Shown one piece after another: positions 8,387 to 17,057 of a stretch of 64,000 nucleotides of DNA. Below the pieces are notes generated by a model. That model saw only the letters and a program-made list of their open reading frames with translations. It did no database searches and had not been told where the DNA came from. Source of the DNA: Desulfobulbaceae bacterium (GTDB lineage Bacteria > Desulfobacterota > Desulfobulbia > Desulfobulbales > SURF-16); the NCBI GenBank assembly GCA_020444175.1, contig JAHLLM010000021.1, positions 1 through 64,000 on the forward strand, written 5' to 3'. The number at the start of each line of letters is the position of its first letter. The first letter of the stretch is position 1. Position numbers and translations under genes: made by a program.

Positions 8387-8593
8387 ATGAAGATAACAAA
8401 GAAATTTCGACTGACCTGGGTCGTAATATTAGTGATAAGTTCCTTTACCCTTGGATATTATTTGAAGCCGAAAACTGCAATGCGGCCTATGTTTCAAAAC
8501 GGCCTGCCCCGAGGTATGGGAAGAATGGCACCACCTCTGCGTATGCCAATGGGGATGCCTTCCGGACAGAGATATATACCGGGGCAAAGATAG
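8387..8593 (+). CDS. Small Met/Pro-rich membrane-anchored protein
   Basis: The 68-residue product has a basic N-terminus, one transmembrane or uncleaved signal segment (LTWVVILVISSFTLGYYL) and a periplasmic tail rich in Met, Pro, Gly and Arg, including LRMPMGMPSGQ. I do not recognise a family. Clusters of methionine outside the membrane often bind Cu(I), so metal binding is possible but unproven. Its frame overlaps a longer frame on the same strand, but its stop at 8591 lies 5 bp before the start of the NapH-like gene and a promoter lies 54 bp upstream, which favours a real coupled pair. AGGG precedes the ATG. Confidence 0.55.
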   Translation: MKITKKFRLTWVVILVISSFTLGYYLKPKTAMRPMFQNGLPRGMGRMAPPLRMPMGMPSGQRYIPGQR

Positions 8594-8598
8594 TAGCC

Positions 8599-9447
8599 AT
8601 GGCCTCATCATCTCTGAAATCAGTCAACAGGCCATGGTATGCTTTTCTGAAGAACAGGCGTTTTGTGCAGGCAAGTGCTCTTGTTCTGTCAAACGCTTAT
8701 TTCCTTTCCTTTTTGCGTTTTATACCGTGCGGCTACCTGCAATGCTCGAACTGTTCCCTGTCCACATTCTCTTGTCCCCTGATTCTTGTGCAGAAGGGTG
8801 CCGTGATGATGTCAATGGGTATGTTCGGTGTGATGAGTGCAAAGGTCATGGGTTCCATTGCCGTTGGTATGGCAATTTTGTTTTTCTTTGGTTCAGCCCT
8901 TGGAGCATGGGCATGCGGCTGGCTTTGTCCTTTCGGTTTTCTCCAGGATATGCTGGGCAAGATCCCGGTAAAGAAGTTTTCACTTCCTGCATGGTCCGGT
9001 TATTTACGGATTCCGATATTTATTGGCCTGGCAGGAGTTGTGCCGTATCTCAGCCGCCGCCTTTTTTTCTGTGATGTCTGTCCGTCCGGCACCATTAACC
9101 GACTCTGGCAGCAAGCTGCCGGCATACCTCTTTTTTTCAAGACCCCGGAAGGAATATGGTCAGTAGTTTCAGTAAGTTTCCTGATCTTCATCCTGGCTCT
9201 GGCCATTTTTACCATTCGACCGTTTTGCGGACTTTTTTGTCCAATCGGAGGGCTCAGCGGCCTTTTAAATAAAATATCCGGGCTCTTCCTCAAAGTTGAC
9301 AAGGAAAAATGCGTGTCGTGTAATCTTTGTCAAAAGAGCTGTCCCCAGGGAATCAATCCCTCCCTGACACCAGCCCACAGCCAGTGTGTACGATGCCTGG
9401 AATGTACCGGAAAGTGCAAATCCATCTCTCTGGATTTGCGACTCTAA
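8599..9447 (+). CDS. NapH/CcoG-like 4Fe-4S membrane protein
   Basis: The 282-residue protein has several membrane segments with cysteine motifs of the NapH/NosR-C type: CGYLQCSNC near residue 45, ACGWLCPFGFLQ, CDVCPSGT and FCGLFCPIGG. A C-terminal pair of ferredoxin motifs follows (CVSCNLCQKSCPQG and CVRCLECTGKCK). Such proteins move electrons between the quinone pool and periplasmic partners. The partner is not known; the Met-rich protein just upstream and the cytochrome genes downstream suggest periplasmic redox or metal handling. The ATG at 8599 is chosen because the open frame extends upstream across the promoter and through the Met-rich gene in another frame. Confidence 0.8.
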   Translation: MASSSLKSVNRPWYAFLKNRRFVQASALVLSNAYFLSFLRFIPCGYLQCSNCSLSTFSCPLILVQKGAVMMSMGMFGVMSAKVMGSIAVGMAILFFFGSALGAWACGWLCPFGFLQDMLGKIPVKKFSLPAWSGYLRIPIFIGLAGVVPYLSRRLFFCDVCPSGTINRLWQQAAGIPLFFKTPEGIWSVVSVSFLIFILALAIFTIRPFCGLFCPIGGLSGLLNKISGLFLKVDKEKCVSCNLCQKSCPQGINPSLTPAHSQCVRCLECTGKCKSISLDLRL

Positions 9448-9948
9448 CGGGCTGTTGTCCTGGGAAATTTACATAATGAGTGTCGGTCTTCTTGTCTTTT
9501 TAATTTCGGACGGCTTTTCTTTTATTAAGTCCTGAACATTTTTGGATCAGGCATTTGGTGTTATGGTGGTTTTTAGTTTCCGTTATTTCTTCTTTCCTTT
9601 TCTATTTTAGCTTGAGTTTCTCAAGCAACTTTTCTTTTCCCGATCAAGTTCCATAGTTCACTACCACAGTCTTCCGCTGTTGTTCCAAGCCGAGTAGATT
9701 CATGTCTGTGTTTTGGTCATATGCCCCTTTTTGGGGTCATATGACCCTGTATGTGGCTTCCTTGGAAAAGGAAGTAACCTGATCAATCCAAAAGTGAAAG
9801 GAATATTTCAAGTCTATCTAATTGATATGATGTGTTTCTTTTGTAAGGATGTAATTCAGCTTTCACGTTACCACTTTGTGGCATAGAAGATGAATGCCTC
9901 ACAAAGGGAGGCATGGTACATGTTTATTTTTTAGGAGCTTTATTTGTC
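9448..9948. other. Intergenic stretch with two hairpins
   Basis: No gene is seen. An imperfect hairpin at 9715-9746 contains two CATATG sites (GGTCATATG opposite CATATGACC around a C4-T5-G4 loop region). A second small hairpin, ATGCCTC/GAGGCAT at 9894-9914, lies just before the TPR gene and may influence its translation. No recognisable riboswitch is present. Confidence 0.5.
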
Positions 9949-10743
9949 ATGGCGAAATATCTCGTTATTAAAAAAAATATTATATTCTTTAAGTCGTTAG
10001 CTCTCTTGCTCTTTGTATTGTTGCCAGCAGTTGCGCCCTGCAAGGAAGTTTCCTCCATGATTGCCCAAATGGTTCTGGAAAGTGAAATGCTCATGAATAG
10101 TGGGGATTTTGAGGAAGCGCGTGCAGTGCTCGAACAGGCACTGAGGATAACGCCAAAGGAGCCGAAGCTTTATTTTTACCTGGGTGCTGTTTACAGCCGT
10201 TTAGGATTGCCTGATGAAGCTGCCAATGCCTATGAGTCGGCAATTCGCATTCATCCCGGCTATTTCAAGGCACTGAGTGAATTGGCCCGAGTCTATAGCT
10301 CCCTTGGCAGGTGGGATGACGCAGCCGCGGTCTATGGAAAAATATCTGAGATAGATCCTTCCTCCGCCCGTCCTTATTTTGAGAAGGCCATGATATTTCG
10401 GAACCAGGGACTCAAGGATGAAGAAAGAGAGGCACTTGCAGAGGCTTATCGCCTCAACCCGGAATTTGTCATTTTGTCGGCACGACTGCAGAATTTTGAA
10501 ATCGATGAGCTGCTGACTGAAAGGGAGAGCGCCGGGAAAACTGCAGGTTCGCATGTACAAATCAAAAATACAGATCGTACGGAGAAGGAATCAACGAAAT
10601 CGCAATCTTTCCTTCCTCCGTTGAAGAAGATAAAAAAGACCTCCGCAAGAGAGGAAAATGAGAAGTTTTACTGGCTTTACATATTGATCATGCTCACGAC
10701 ATTAATTGTAATTTGGGGAGGGAAAAAAAGGAAAGATCTGTGA
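9949..10743 (+). CDS. TPR protein with signal anchor and C-terminal membrane segment
   Basis: The 264-residue protein starts with a hydrophobic signal segment, then carries about four TPR units (residues about 35-185; for example LYFYLGAVYSRLGLPDEAAN). A Ser/Lys-rich linker and a final transmembrane helix (FYWLYILIMLTTLIVIW) followed by GGKKRKDL end the protein. The TPR domain should face the periplasm, held at the membrane. The ATG at 9949 has AGGAG upstream; an in-frame ATG at 9913 lies inside a hairpin and lacks a ribosome site. It precedes the multihaem cytochrome by 72 bp, so a role in assembling or docking the cytochrome is plausible but inferred. Confidence 0.7.
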   Translation: MAKYLVIKKNIIFFKSLALLLFVLLPAVAPCKEVSSMIAQMVLESEMLMNSGDFEEARAVLEQALRITPKEPKLYFYLGAVYSRLGLPDEAANAYESAIRIHPGYFKALSELARVYSSLGRWDDAAAVYGKISEIDPSSARPYFEKAMIFRNQGLKDEEREALAEAYRLNPEFVILSARLQNFEIDELLTERESAGKTAGSHVQIKNTDRTEKESTKSQSFLPPLKKIKKTSAREENEKFYWLYILIMLTTLIVIWGGKKRKDL

Positions 10744-10815
10744 GGTTGAGTGCTTTGATTTCAGGAAGAAATCGAGAGGAAATGAAGATAAAAAAAATGA
10801 AAAAAGAGAGAAAAG

Positions 10816-13539
10816 ATGAGAAAAACTATTTTATGCAAATGGCTTATGGTCGGTTTTATCGTGGCACCGGCGCTCGCTTTTGCGGACGCGGGTATGGCGC
10901 CTCACAATACCGGGAACTTGATGCGCGGCTATATTCCACTGACCTATCCAGATGGCACAAGCGGAAGTACAGGTTCTGAATACTGTTGGAATTGCCATAA
11001 TGTCACTGTTGACGGTAATGTTGTCTACGTCTCCCGTTGCGAGACATGCCATTCCAATACCATTGGCGGCTATGGCAACATGAACAATTGGGACAAGTGG
11101 CATGACTTTGTGCCTGACAGTGCACCAAAAATGATGACCCACCGCAATCTGGCATGCGGCGACTGCCATTATACGGTTACCCATGGAGACATGAGCCGGG
11201 TCTGGAACAATAAGCTTGTCTCCGGAACATTTGATGGAAACTCTGTTGTCAATACCCTTATCGAAACCACGGCCTGGCAGCCCAATCCCGATTACTGGAA
11301 GGATGCAAACGGTGATCCTGCCAATCCTGTTATTGAGGAGCAATACTTATCAACCATTACCATTCCCGCCGGCTATACGGTGTTGCACCCGGATTGGAGC
11401 GACCCGGCAGACTGGATGGAGAAAACCGGGCCGGAACGGGGCCTGATTCTGGGTATATTGAACTCGAATGATGCCTTTGACAATGAAATAGGTAATTTTG
11501 AGGTAACGGAAACTGTTGTCAATGGCGATGGCTCTCTGACTCTGACGGTAAAGGGCAAAATTATCCTGGCTGGTCTGAACGGGGTGGATCCCGTCTCTCC
11601 GGCTTTTGGACTTTACTATTATCAGATGCTTAAACCGGATGTTGGTTATTGTGATGATCCCAATTTGCCGGGGCTGCAGATTGATACTGCCAATCCACAG
11701 ATCTGTTTTCATTATATGGGCGTGAATAAATACGGCAGTTCAAATTGCCCTGACAATGTGGAATGTATTCCCCAGCAGGTCAATTTTGCCGGGCCGTCAG
11801 ATTTTGCCAAAGATGATGGCCTTGGAGTTGGAGGCATCGATTCCACCCCTGACGGCATCTGTCAGGTTTGTCACCTCAGTGCCAGGCACTGGCGGCGTGA
11901 CGGGTCCCTGGGAGATCATTATAATGGGCAGAGATGTACGGATTGTCATGAACACACCAAAGGTTTCCAGGCCCCTTGTGTTTCCTGTCACGCTGAACCT
12001 CCCATGGATACGGCGGGAATGGTTTACAGCATTGACGGAATGAATACGACTCCTGGGGTAACGGGTTCCACGACTTTTGGAGCCCATGCAATCCATGCCT
12101 CGACTTCTGGACATAATTTCAGTTGCGACTCCTGTCATACAGGCGGTATGCCGGATTCCTCCTATAGCGGCAATAATGCAATTCAGATAGGTTTTGCCCT
12201 TAACCCTGCCGGATTTGCTTCAACCTATGACGGTCAGTCCAATCTGACTCCTCCGTTTATATATGAAGGAACAAGTGGTAATATCATCACGACTGGTGGG
12301 AGTCTGGCCTGCTCAAATATCTATTGCCACAGTGACGGGACTGCCGTGTCCGCAAGTTTTTTTGACCCCTCTGTCTATTTTCCTCCTGGAAACAGCACTC
12401 CTCCATGGAATGGACAATGGAATGATTCCGATGGCACAACCTGCAATAATTGTCATCAGTATCCTCCCCAATACAGCCAGGATGATCCAAAGGCCAACAC
12501 CCATTTAAGGCATATGCAGGCCGGATATACCTGTCAGCATTGTCATTATGCGACAACACAGGATGATGTAAGCGTCGACAGCGCCATGCACGCGAATGGC
12601 GTGTATGATGTTGTTTCCGGGCCATCATTTTCAGCCCATGGCGAGGAGCAACCACTTTCCTTTGACTATGTCTTTGACCCTGGCGGCGGTACCTGTTCCA
12701 GCAATGCATGTCATAACTACTGGGGGCTGAGCAAGGAACGCTGGGGGAATGCTTCCATCTCTGCCAGCGCCAATATACAGCAGAACGGAACCCTGTGCGG
12801 CGATGTTACTTTTAACATCAATGTTACAGGTGGATATCCCAACAGTCCTGTTCCTCCCTATACATGCTATTATGAATGGGGAGATGGTGCGATCACTGAC
12901 TGGAGCGACGACTGTTCCGCCTCCCATGTATATGATACGGAAGGAAACCATGATGTGACCTGGAGTGTACGAGATGCCAGAATGCATACCTTATCCGGAA
13001 CCGCTGCCACAAAGACAACGCCTGTCAACGTTTCCTATACACCCGGGTGTATAGATCCTGCCAGCATTGATAGTGATGGCGACGGCATGACCGATGTCTG
13101 GGAAAATCTATATGGTCTTGATTATCTTGATCCGACAGATGCCGGGTTGGATCCGGATAAAGACGGTCTGACCAGCCTCTATGAATTTAACCTGAACACA
13201 GATCCGACCCTGGCCGACACCGATGGCGACGGCGTGGATGACGGCCATGACGGCTATCCCCTGGATAACGGTCAGAGCGTCTGTTCCGATGTTATCCTTG
13301 GAAACGGTATTGCCTATGCATCTGTGTCTGCAGCCTACGGTCAGATTCAGAGTGGCGATACAATTCAGCTTGCGGCTTCAGATCTAAGCGAAAACCTGCT
13401 GTTTGACCAAAACATCGTATTTACCCTTTCAGGTGGTTATGAGTGCAGTTTTATAAATAACCCGGTGAATACGGAGGTTTCGGGATCGCTGATTATTGCC
13501 GACGGAACGCTGACTGTTGATATGATAACCATTAAATAA
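10816..13539 (+). CDS. Secreted 11-haem c-type cytochrome with PKD and calcium-binding repeats
   Basis: The 907-residue protein has a signal peptide (cleavage after ALAFA). Nine CXXCH sites (CWNCH, CETCH, CGDCH, CQVCH, CTDCH, CVSCH, CDSCH, CNNCH, CQHCH) and two CX4CH sites (CSNIYCH, CSSNACH) lie within the first 640 residues. CX4CH/CXXCH proteins are typical of Geobacter and relatives. A PKD-like domain follows (about 655-750, with YYEWGDGAITDWS), then thrombospondin type-3-like DxDGDG repeats (DSDGDGMTD, DPDKDGL, DTDGDGVDDGHDG) that usually bind calcium, then a beta-rich tail. The layout suggests a cell-surface or extracellular electron carrier. The substrate or partner is unknown. GAGAG precedes the ATG. 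Confidence 0.85.
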   Translation: MRKTILCKWLMVGFIVAPALAFADAGMAPHNTGNLMRGYIPLTYPDGTSGSTGSEYCWNCHNVTVDGNVVYVSRCETCHSNTIGGYGNMNNWDKWHDFVPDSAPKMMTHRNLACGDCHYTVTHGDMSRVWNNKLVSGTFDGNSVVNTLIETTAWQPNPDYWKDANGDPANPVIEEQYLSTITIPAGYTVLHPDWSDPADWMEKTGPERGLILGILNSNDAFDNEIGNFEVTETVVNGDGSLTLTVKGKIILAGLNGVDPVSPAFGLYYYQMLKPDVGYCDDPNLPGLQIDTANPQICFHYMGVNKYGSSNCPDNVECIPQQVNFAGPSDFAKDDGLGVGGIDSTPDGICQVCHLSARHWRRDGSLGDHYNGQRCTDCHEHTKGFQAPCVSCHAEPPMDTAGMVYSIDGMNTTPGVTGSTTFGAHAIHASTSGHNFSCDSCHTGGMPDSSYSGNNAIQIGFALNPAGFASTYDGQSNLTPPFIYEGTSGNIITTGGSLACSNIYCHSDGTAVSASFFDPSVYFPPGNSTPPWNGQWNDSDGTTCNNCHQYPPQYSQDDPKANTHLRHMQAGYTCQHCHYATTQDDVSVDSAMHANGVYDVVSGPSFSAHGEEQPLSFDYVFDPGGGTCSSNACHNYWGLSKERWGNASISASANIQQNGTLCGDVTFNINVTGGYPNSPVPPYTCYYEWGDGAITDWSDDCSASHVYDTEGNHDVTWSVRDARMHTLSGTAATKTTPVNVSYTPGCIDPASIDSDGDGMTDVWENLYGLDYLDPTDAGLDPDKDGLTSLYEFNLNTDPTLADTDGDGVDDGHDGYPLDNGQSVCSDVILGNGIAYASVSAAYGQIQSGDTIQLAASDLSENLLFDQNIVFTLSGGYECSFINNPVNTEVSGSLIIADGTLTVDMITIK

Positions 13540-13557
13540 AAGCTCTCCGGCAACAAT

Positions 13558-13596
13558 GCTCTCACTTCTATGAATCATACAGGGAGTGAGAGTATT
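13558..13596. terminator. Weak hairpin between convergent genes
   Basis: CTCTCACT and AGTGAGAG form an 8-bp stem with a long loop between the cytochrome gene and the convergent coiled-coil gene. There is no good T-run, so termination here is only a suggestion. Confidence 0.3.
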
Positions 13597-13627
13597 GGCT
13601 TCCGAAAGGCGAGCCCCGGCTGCGTTA

Positions 13628-14335
13628 TCAACCCTCGCGTTTTTTTATTTTAAGCTTGTCGATTTTTTCCAGATACTCCTGGGCGATTTTCTCTATTTCA
13701 ATCCTGCCGGCCTGGAACAGCGGTTCCTTGATAAGTCCGCCGCCTTTTTCCTGGATCATGGCGGCGAGATTGCCGCTGATGACGCAGAGCCGGGCATTAT
13801 GATCCTGACAGCGGTCAAGTCGTCGGTTGGTGCTGTTCAGGCGGGCGGTAAGCTGGTTTTTTTTACTAGTCAACTCGGTTGTTTTTTGTTCGTATTCTGC
13901 CATTTTCTGCTGATGGGTCTGGCGCAGGGCATCGAGTTTCGCCACAATTTTTTTTCTGGCCTCCTCGATGTCCTTCTTTTGAGCGAGCAGTTTCTTGTAC
14001 CTGTTTTTTTCCTTGTCAAGAAGTGCTTTCAAACCGTCAACTTCTTTGTATACCTTGGCCAGGGAGGCCTTTTCCTCCTTCAGGACGGCTATCCGGTTGT
14101 CCGCCTCCCGCAGCCTGCTTTCCACCCGTGCCTTTGCCGCGGCGCATTGCGCTACTTTGGCCTTCTCCTGGCTGTTTTTTTTCTTGAGAAGCCTGTTGCG
14201 CTGTTCCTGTTTCTGGAGATCCTGTAGAAGAGCATCTCTCTCTCCTGTCAACTGGAAGGTTGTATAGCCAAGCCAGCCAAAGGCACCGAGAACGAACAGA
14301 GCAGTCACGCTTAAAAAAACAATTTTCAATTTCAT
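13628..14335 (-). CDS. Membrane-anchored periplasmic coiled-coil protein
   Basis: The 235-residue protein has one N-terminal membrane helix (LKIVFLSVTALFVLGAFGWLGY). A nearly continuous coiled coil follows from about residue 35 to 200, very rich in Lys, Glu, Gln and Ala and without proline. The end, LFQAGRIEIEKIAQEYLEKI, is also helical. I recognise no family. It is the last gene of the minus-strand operon that begins with the SlyD-like lipoprotein and follows the porin gene by 63 bp. A rod of this length could span part of the periplasm and link TonB/ExbB components to the outer membrane; that is inference. AGGGG precedes the ATG. Confidence 0.6.
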   Translation of the reverse strand: MKLKIVFLSVTALFVLGAFGWLGYTTFQLTGERDALLQDLQKQEQRNRLLKKKNSQEKAKVAQCAAAKARVESRLREADNRIAVLKEEKASLAKVYKEVDGLKALLDKEKNRYKKLLAQKKDIEEARKKIVAKLDALRQTHQQKMAEYEQKTTELTSKKNQLTARLNSTNRRLDRCQDHNARLCVISGNLAAMIQEKGGGLIKEPLFQAGRIEIEKIAQEYLEKIDKLKIKKREG

Positions 14336-14398
14336 TTTTTCCCCTTTTTCTCAAAAAGTGTCATACACGATCAAAAATCAGCTGTTTTGATTCAGTGC

Positions 14399-15973
14399 TC
14401 AGTATTTCACGTTGAGATCAACCTGCAGGGTGTCGATGGTAAAAGGAGGGCCGCTGATTTCGTCGGTACTGATCCAGCGTGACTGGAGCCAGACACTTCG
14501 CATCAGGCCGAATTGTCCTCCAAACATCCAGCCCTTGGCATTGGTGCCGCCCAGGTGGAAGTCCGAGTCGCTGAAGGCATCGAGCACGGCGTCTGCTTCA
14601 AGATAGCGATAGTTGCAGAAAACACTCCAGTCGGCAAATTCCTTCATTTTTTCATGCCCCACCCTCAGACCGACAAGGTAGCCTTCGGTTTCTTCTTCGA
14701 TGAGATTATCAGGGTCGCCGTTGTCGGTTCCGAGAACTCTCGCAGCCACATCGTCCTCGTCAAAGCCGATATTTTTAACATAATCTCCATAAAGAGAGAT
14801 GGTGACCGGGTCAAAGATCGAGATGTCGAGTTTAGCTGTAACGGAAACCTCTTCATATCCGGATGCAAGCCCCACTGTTTCTTCAGAAGGATCGATGTAA
14901 AAGAGGGTATTTCCCTTCTGGATGAAGCGGGGAGCGGTAAAGGCGGTGTTGGGTGCGCCTTCCAGAGGGTCATAGTCGCTCTGGATATTTTCATAATCAT
15001 AATAGGCAACGCCCAGTTTAAATTTCACCGTATCCGTCGGAGTGAATGTCAGACCGGTCTGGCCTGCCCACAGGAACTTATCTTCCGTGGTTTCGGAAAA
15101 TTCATCAATTGAGAAAATTCCGGCAGTAAGAAATCCCTGCAGCCAATTGGTAAATTTGGGTTCATAGGTGGCTGCCGCGCCTTCGAAATTAAGGTCGCCG
15201 TCCCAGACAAGATCGGTATGCAGCCAGGGATTTGGAATTCTTCCTCCCCAGGCCGTGAACTCATCGCTGGGATGCCACTTGACAAATATGCGGTCAAAAA
15301 CAACGGAATCCTTGTTGGAATAGTCGCCAAAGGTGTCATTGGTGGAAACAGGATCTTTCTCATTGCCGGTGGACAAACGTACGGTGGCATCCACAGTATC
15401 GGTGACCTTGGCCTTGGCCGATACTCTCACCCTGATACGTCCGCGGTGCCTCTCCTCCTGATCGATAATCTCGGTGGGATCGGACGGATCCACAAAGACT
15501 GCGTTTTCTTTGTCAAAGTAATCACCCTGGTATCTGAGGCGCATGTCGCCGCCAAAACGGATTCTCTGCGCCCATCCTGCGGCGCTCCCCACCTGGTGCT
15601 CATATTCGGCCTGTTCAAGCTGTTTTTTGAGTCGCTCATCAACCCGTTTTTCAACCTTGTCGCCAATTTTAGCGGCCACATTCTGGGTTATCTCATCGAT
15701 GTAACGCTGCTCTTTTTCCGGGGAGACAATGGTGATAGTTCTCTCAGGTTCCGTCTTGGAACTTTCTTTGCCGATCGTTTTTTCGTGATGCCTGTTGATA
15801 AAGCGTGATGCTTCGTCATCGGTGACAATTCCTTTATCCCTGAGAATTTCTATCAGGGCTTCAATTGAATCAAATGAGTTCGAGGCATCTGCCGCAAAGC
15901 TTCCTGCTGCATTGAAAACAAGGACGCTCACTGCCATGCAGGCCGCCAGAAGATATTTCTTTTTCATATTCAC
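14399..15973 (-). CDS. Putative outer-membrane porin
   Basis: The 524-residue protein has a signal peptide (cleavage near GSFAADAS). A helical N-terminal segment follows, with a hydrophobic repeat (SIEALIEILRDKGIVTDDEA) and a coiled coil rich in Lys/Glu up to about residue 125. A long beta-barrel begins at RIRFGGDMRLRYQGDYF and ends in VDLNVKY, an aromatic C-terminal residue. This is the layout of the putative-porin families found in Desulfobacterota. The start is GTG at 15973, with AAGGA five bases upstream; ATG at 15967 is an alternative. It begins 2 bp after tonB, so it belongs to the operon and may be the TonB-linked outer-membrane partner, although no TonB box is visible. Confidence 0.75.
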   Translation of the reverse strand: MNMKKKYLLAACMAVSVLVFNAAGSFAADASNSFDSIEALIEILRDKGIVTDDEASRFINRHHEKTIGKESSKTEPERTITIVSPEKEQRYIDEITQNVAAKIGDKVEKRVDERLKKQLEQAEYEHQVGSAAGWAQRIRFGGDMRLRYQGDYFDKENAVFVDPSDPTEIIDQEERHRGRIRVRVSAKAKVTDTVDATVRLSTGNEKDPVSTNDTFGDYSNKDSVVFDRIFVKWHPSDEFTAWGGRIPNPWLHTDLVWDGDLNFEGAAATYEPKFTNWLQGFLTAGIFSIDEFSETTEDKFLWAGQTGLTFTPTDTVKFKLGVAYYDYENIQSDYDPLEGAPNTAFTAPRFIQKGNTLFYIDPSEETVGLASGYEEVSVTAKLDISIFDPVTISLYGDYVKNIGFDEDDVAARVLGTDNGDPDNLIEEETEGYLVGLRVGHEKMKEFADWSVFCNYRYLEADAVLDAFSDSDFHLGGTNAKGWMFGGQFGLMRSVWLQSRWISTDEISGPPFTIDTLQVDLNVKY

Positions 15974-15975
15974 GC

Positions 15976-16650
15976 TTATCCTTTTAAGGAGATTTGTAAT
16001 TTAATTTTACGAGGCATTTCCGCCGGAGGCGGCTCGCTCAGATATATATTGCCAAGTACGGTGTTGACTGCCCTGTCCAGGTCTGAATTGCCCGATTTGC
16101 CGACAAGCGAATGGGCGATAACCCGGCCTTGATCGTCAAGAGTGATGACAACAATGGTTTTCAGATTGTCAGAGGGAATTCCGCCGTTGTCATGCATAAA
16201 TTTCTTAATAGTTTCCTGCAGTTCCTCCTGAACGATTCGCGTATACCAGGCAAATCTGCGCAGCAGAGAGGTTGCTCCTCCGCCGATCAGGCTGCGTCCT
16301 CCTTTCTTGCCCACCAGTCCGAAACCGTCGGTTCCGCTGCCGCCTTCAGCGTCAAGCCCGAGCTGTTCGCCGGGCGGGGGCTCATCAGAGGTATCTTCGG
16401 CAACCTCTTCCTGGGGCTGTTCTTCAGGTTCAGGTTCGTCAATGATTTCCTCTTCCGGTTCCGGCGGCGGTTCCTCAACCTCGGGAGGTGGAGGAGGGGG
16501 AGGGGGCTTGACCAGGGTTACCATCTGCATCTGGCGTTTGCGTTTTTCCGGCTTGTCCTTTATGACAAGAAGAATGGAAAAGAGCGTGATGCTGAGCAGC
16601 ACCGCTGCCACCCCGCAGACGATAAGGGTCAGCGCTTTTTTCTGTTTCAT
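15976..16650 (-). CDS. TonB-family energy transducer
   Basis: The 224-residue protein has an N-terminal membrane helix (LIVCGVAAVLLSITLFSILLV). A proline- and Glu-rich periplasmic spacer follows (eight prolines in a row, then EPEPE-type repeats), and then a C-terminal TonB-like domain (about 130-224, with TIVVITLDDQGRVIAHSLVG and the final PRKIKLQISLKG). TonB transmits the proton-motive-force-driven movement of ExbB/ExbD to an outer-membrane protein. It overlaps exbD by one base (TAATG) and is followed directly by the porin gene. A dedicated partner for this operon's outer-membrane proteins is likely; which one it contacts cannot be read from the sequence. Confidence 0.85.
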   Translation of the reverse strand: MKQKKALTLIVCGVAAVLLSITLFSILLVIKDKPEKRKRQMQMVTLVKPPPPPPPPEVEEPPPEPEEEIIDEPEPEEQPQEEVAEDTSDEPPPGEQLGLDAEGGSGTDGFGLVGKKGGRSLIGGGATSLLRRFAWYTRIVQEELQETIKKFMHDNGGIPSDNLKTIVVITLDDQGRVIAHSLVGKSGNSDLDRAVNTVLGNIYLSEPPPAEMPRKIKLQISLKG

Positions 16651-17057
16651 TACTTAACGACCTTCTGGGTCACAAGCCCAAGCTGACTGATTTCCAGTTT
16701 CTGCAGGAGATCAAGAATATCAACAACCTTCTGATAATAGATTTGTTCGTCACCCTTGATAATCACCGGGAGATTGGGGTCAGCCGCCTTGTAGCCCCTG
16801 AGCATGGACTCCAGCTCAGTCAGGGTCACCGGATAGGCGTCGAGATAGATCTGGCCGCTGGAATGAATGGTGATCGCCTTGGTCGTCGGCTTCTCAAGAG
16901 CCGGGGCGGAGCTTGCCTTGGGCAGATTCACCTTGATGCCCTGAACCGCGGCTGTGATGGATATGATAAAAACCACCAGGAGTGTCCATGCCAGGTCGAG
17001 CATGGAGGTGATGTTCAGGTCGTCATAGATCTTGCTGTCATAGAGATCTTTTTTCAT
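16650..17057 (-). CDS. exbD: ExbD-like biopolymer transport protein
   Basis: The 135-residue protein has the ExbD layout: a short cytoplasmic N-terminus, one membrane helix with the functional aspartate (ITSMLDLAWTLLVVFII) and a periplasmic domain ending LEISQLGLVTQ. With ExbB it forms the proton-driven motor. Its ATG overlaps the stop of the exbB fusion by one base, and its stop overlaps the tonB start by one base, so the three are translationally coupled. Confidence 0.92.
   Translation of the reverse strand: MKKDLYDSKIYDDLNITSMLDLAWTLLVVFIISITAAVQGIKVNLPKASSAPALEKPTTKAITIHSSGQIYLDAYPVTLTELESMLRGYKAADPNLPVIIKGDEQIYYQKVVDILDLLQKLEISQLGLVTQKVVK

Noticed and set aside
8254-8598. N-terminal extension of the NapH-like protein
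   Set aside because: The frame is open, but it spans a strong promoter (8305-8333) and reads as polar sequence unlike the family; ATG 8599 is preferred.
9448-9948. Cyclic-di-GMP (GEMM) riboswitch ahead of the TPR/cytochrome genes
   Set aside because: Such elements are common before cytochromes in related bacteria, but the conserved core could not be found here.
13879-14187. Plus-strand open frame opposite the coiled-coil gene
   Set aside because: It is a Phe/Pro/Ser-rich shadow of the Lys/Glu-rich minus-strand gene.
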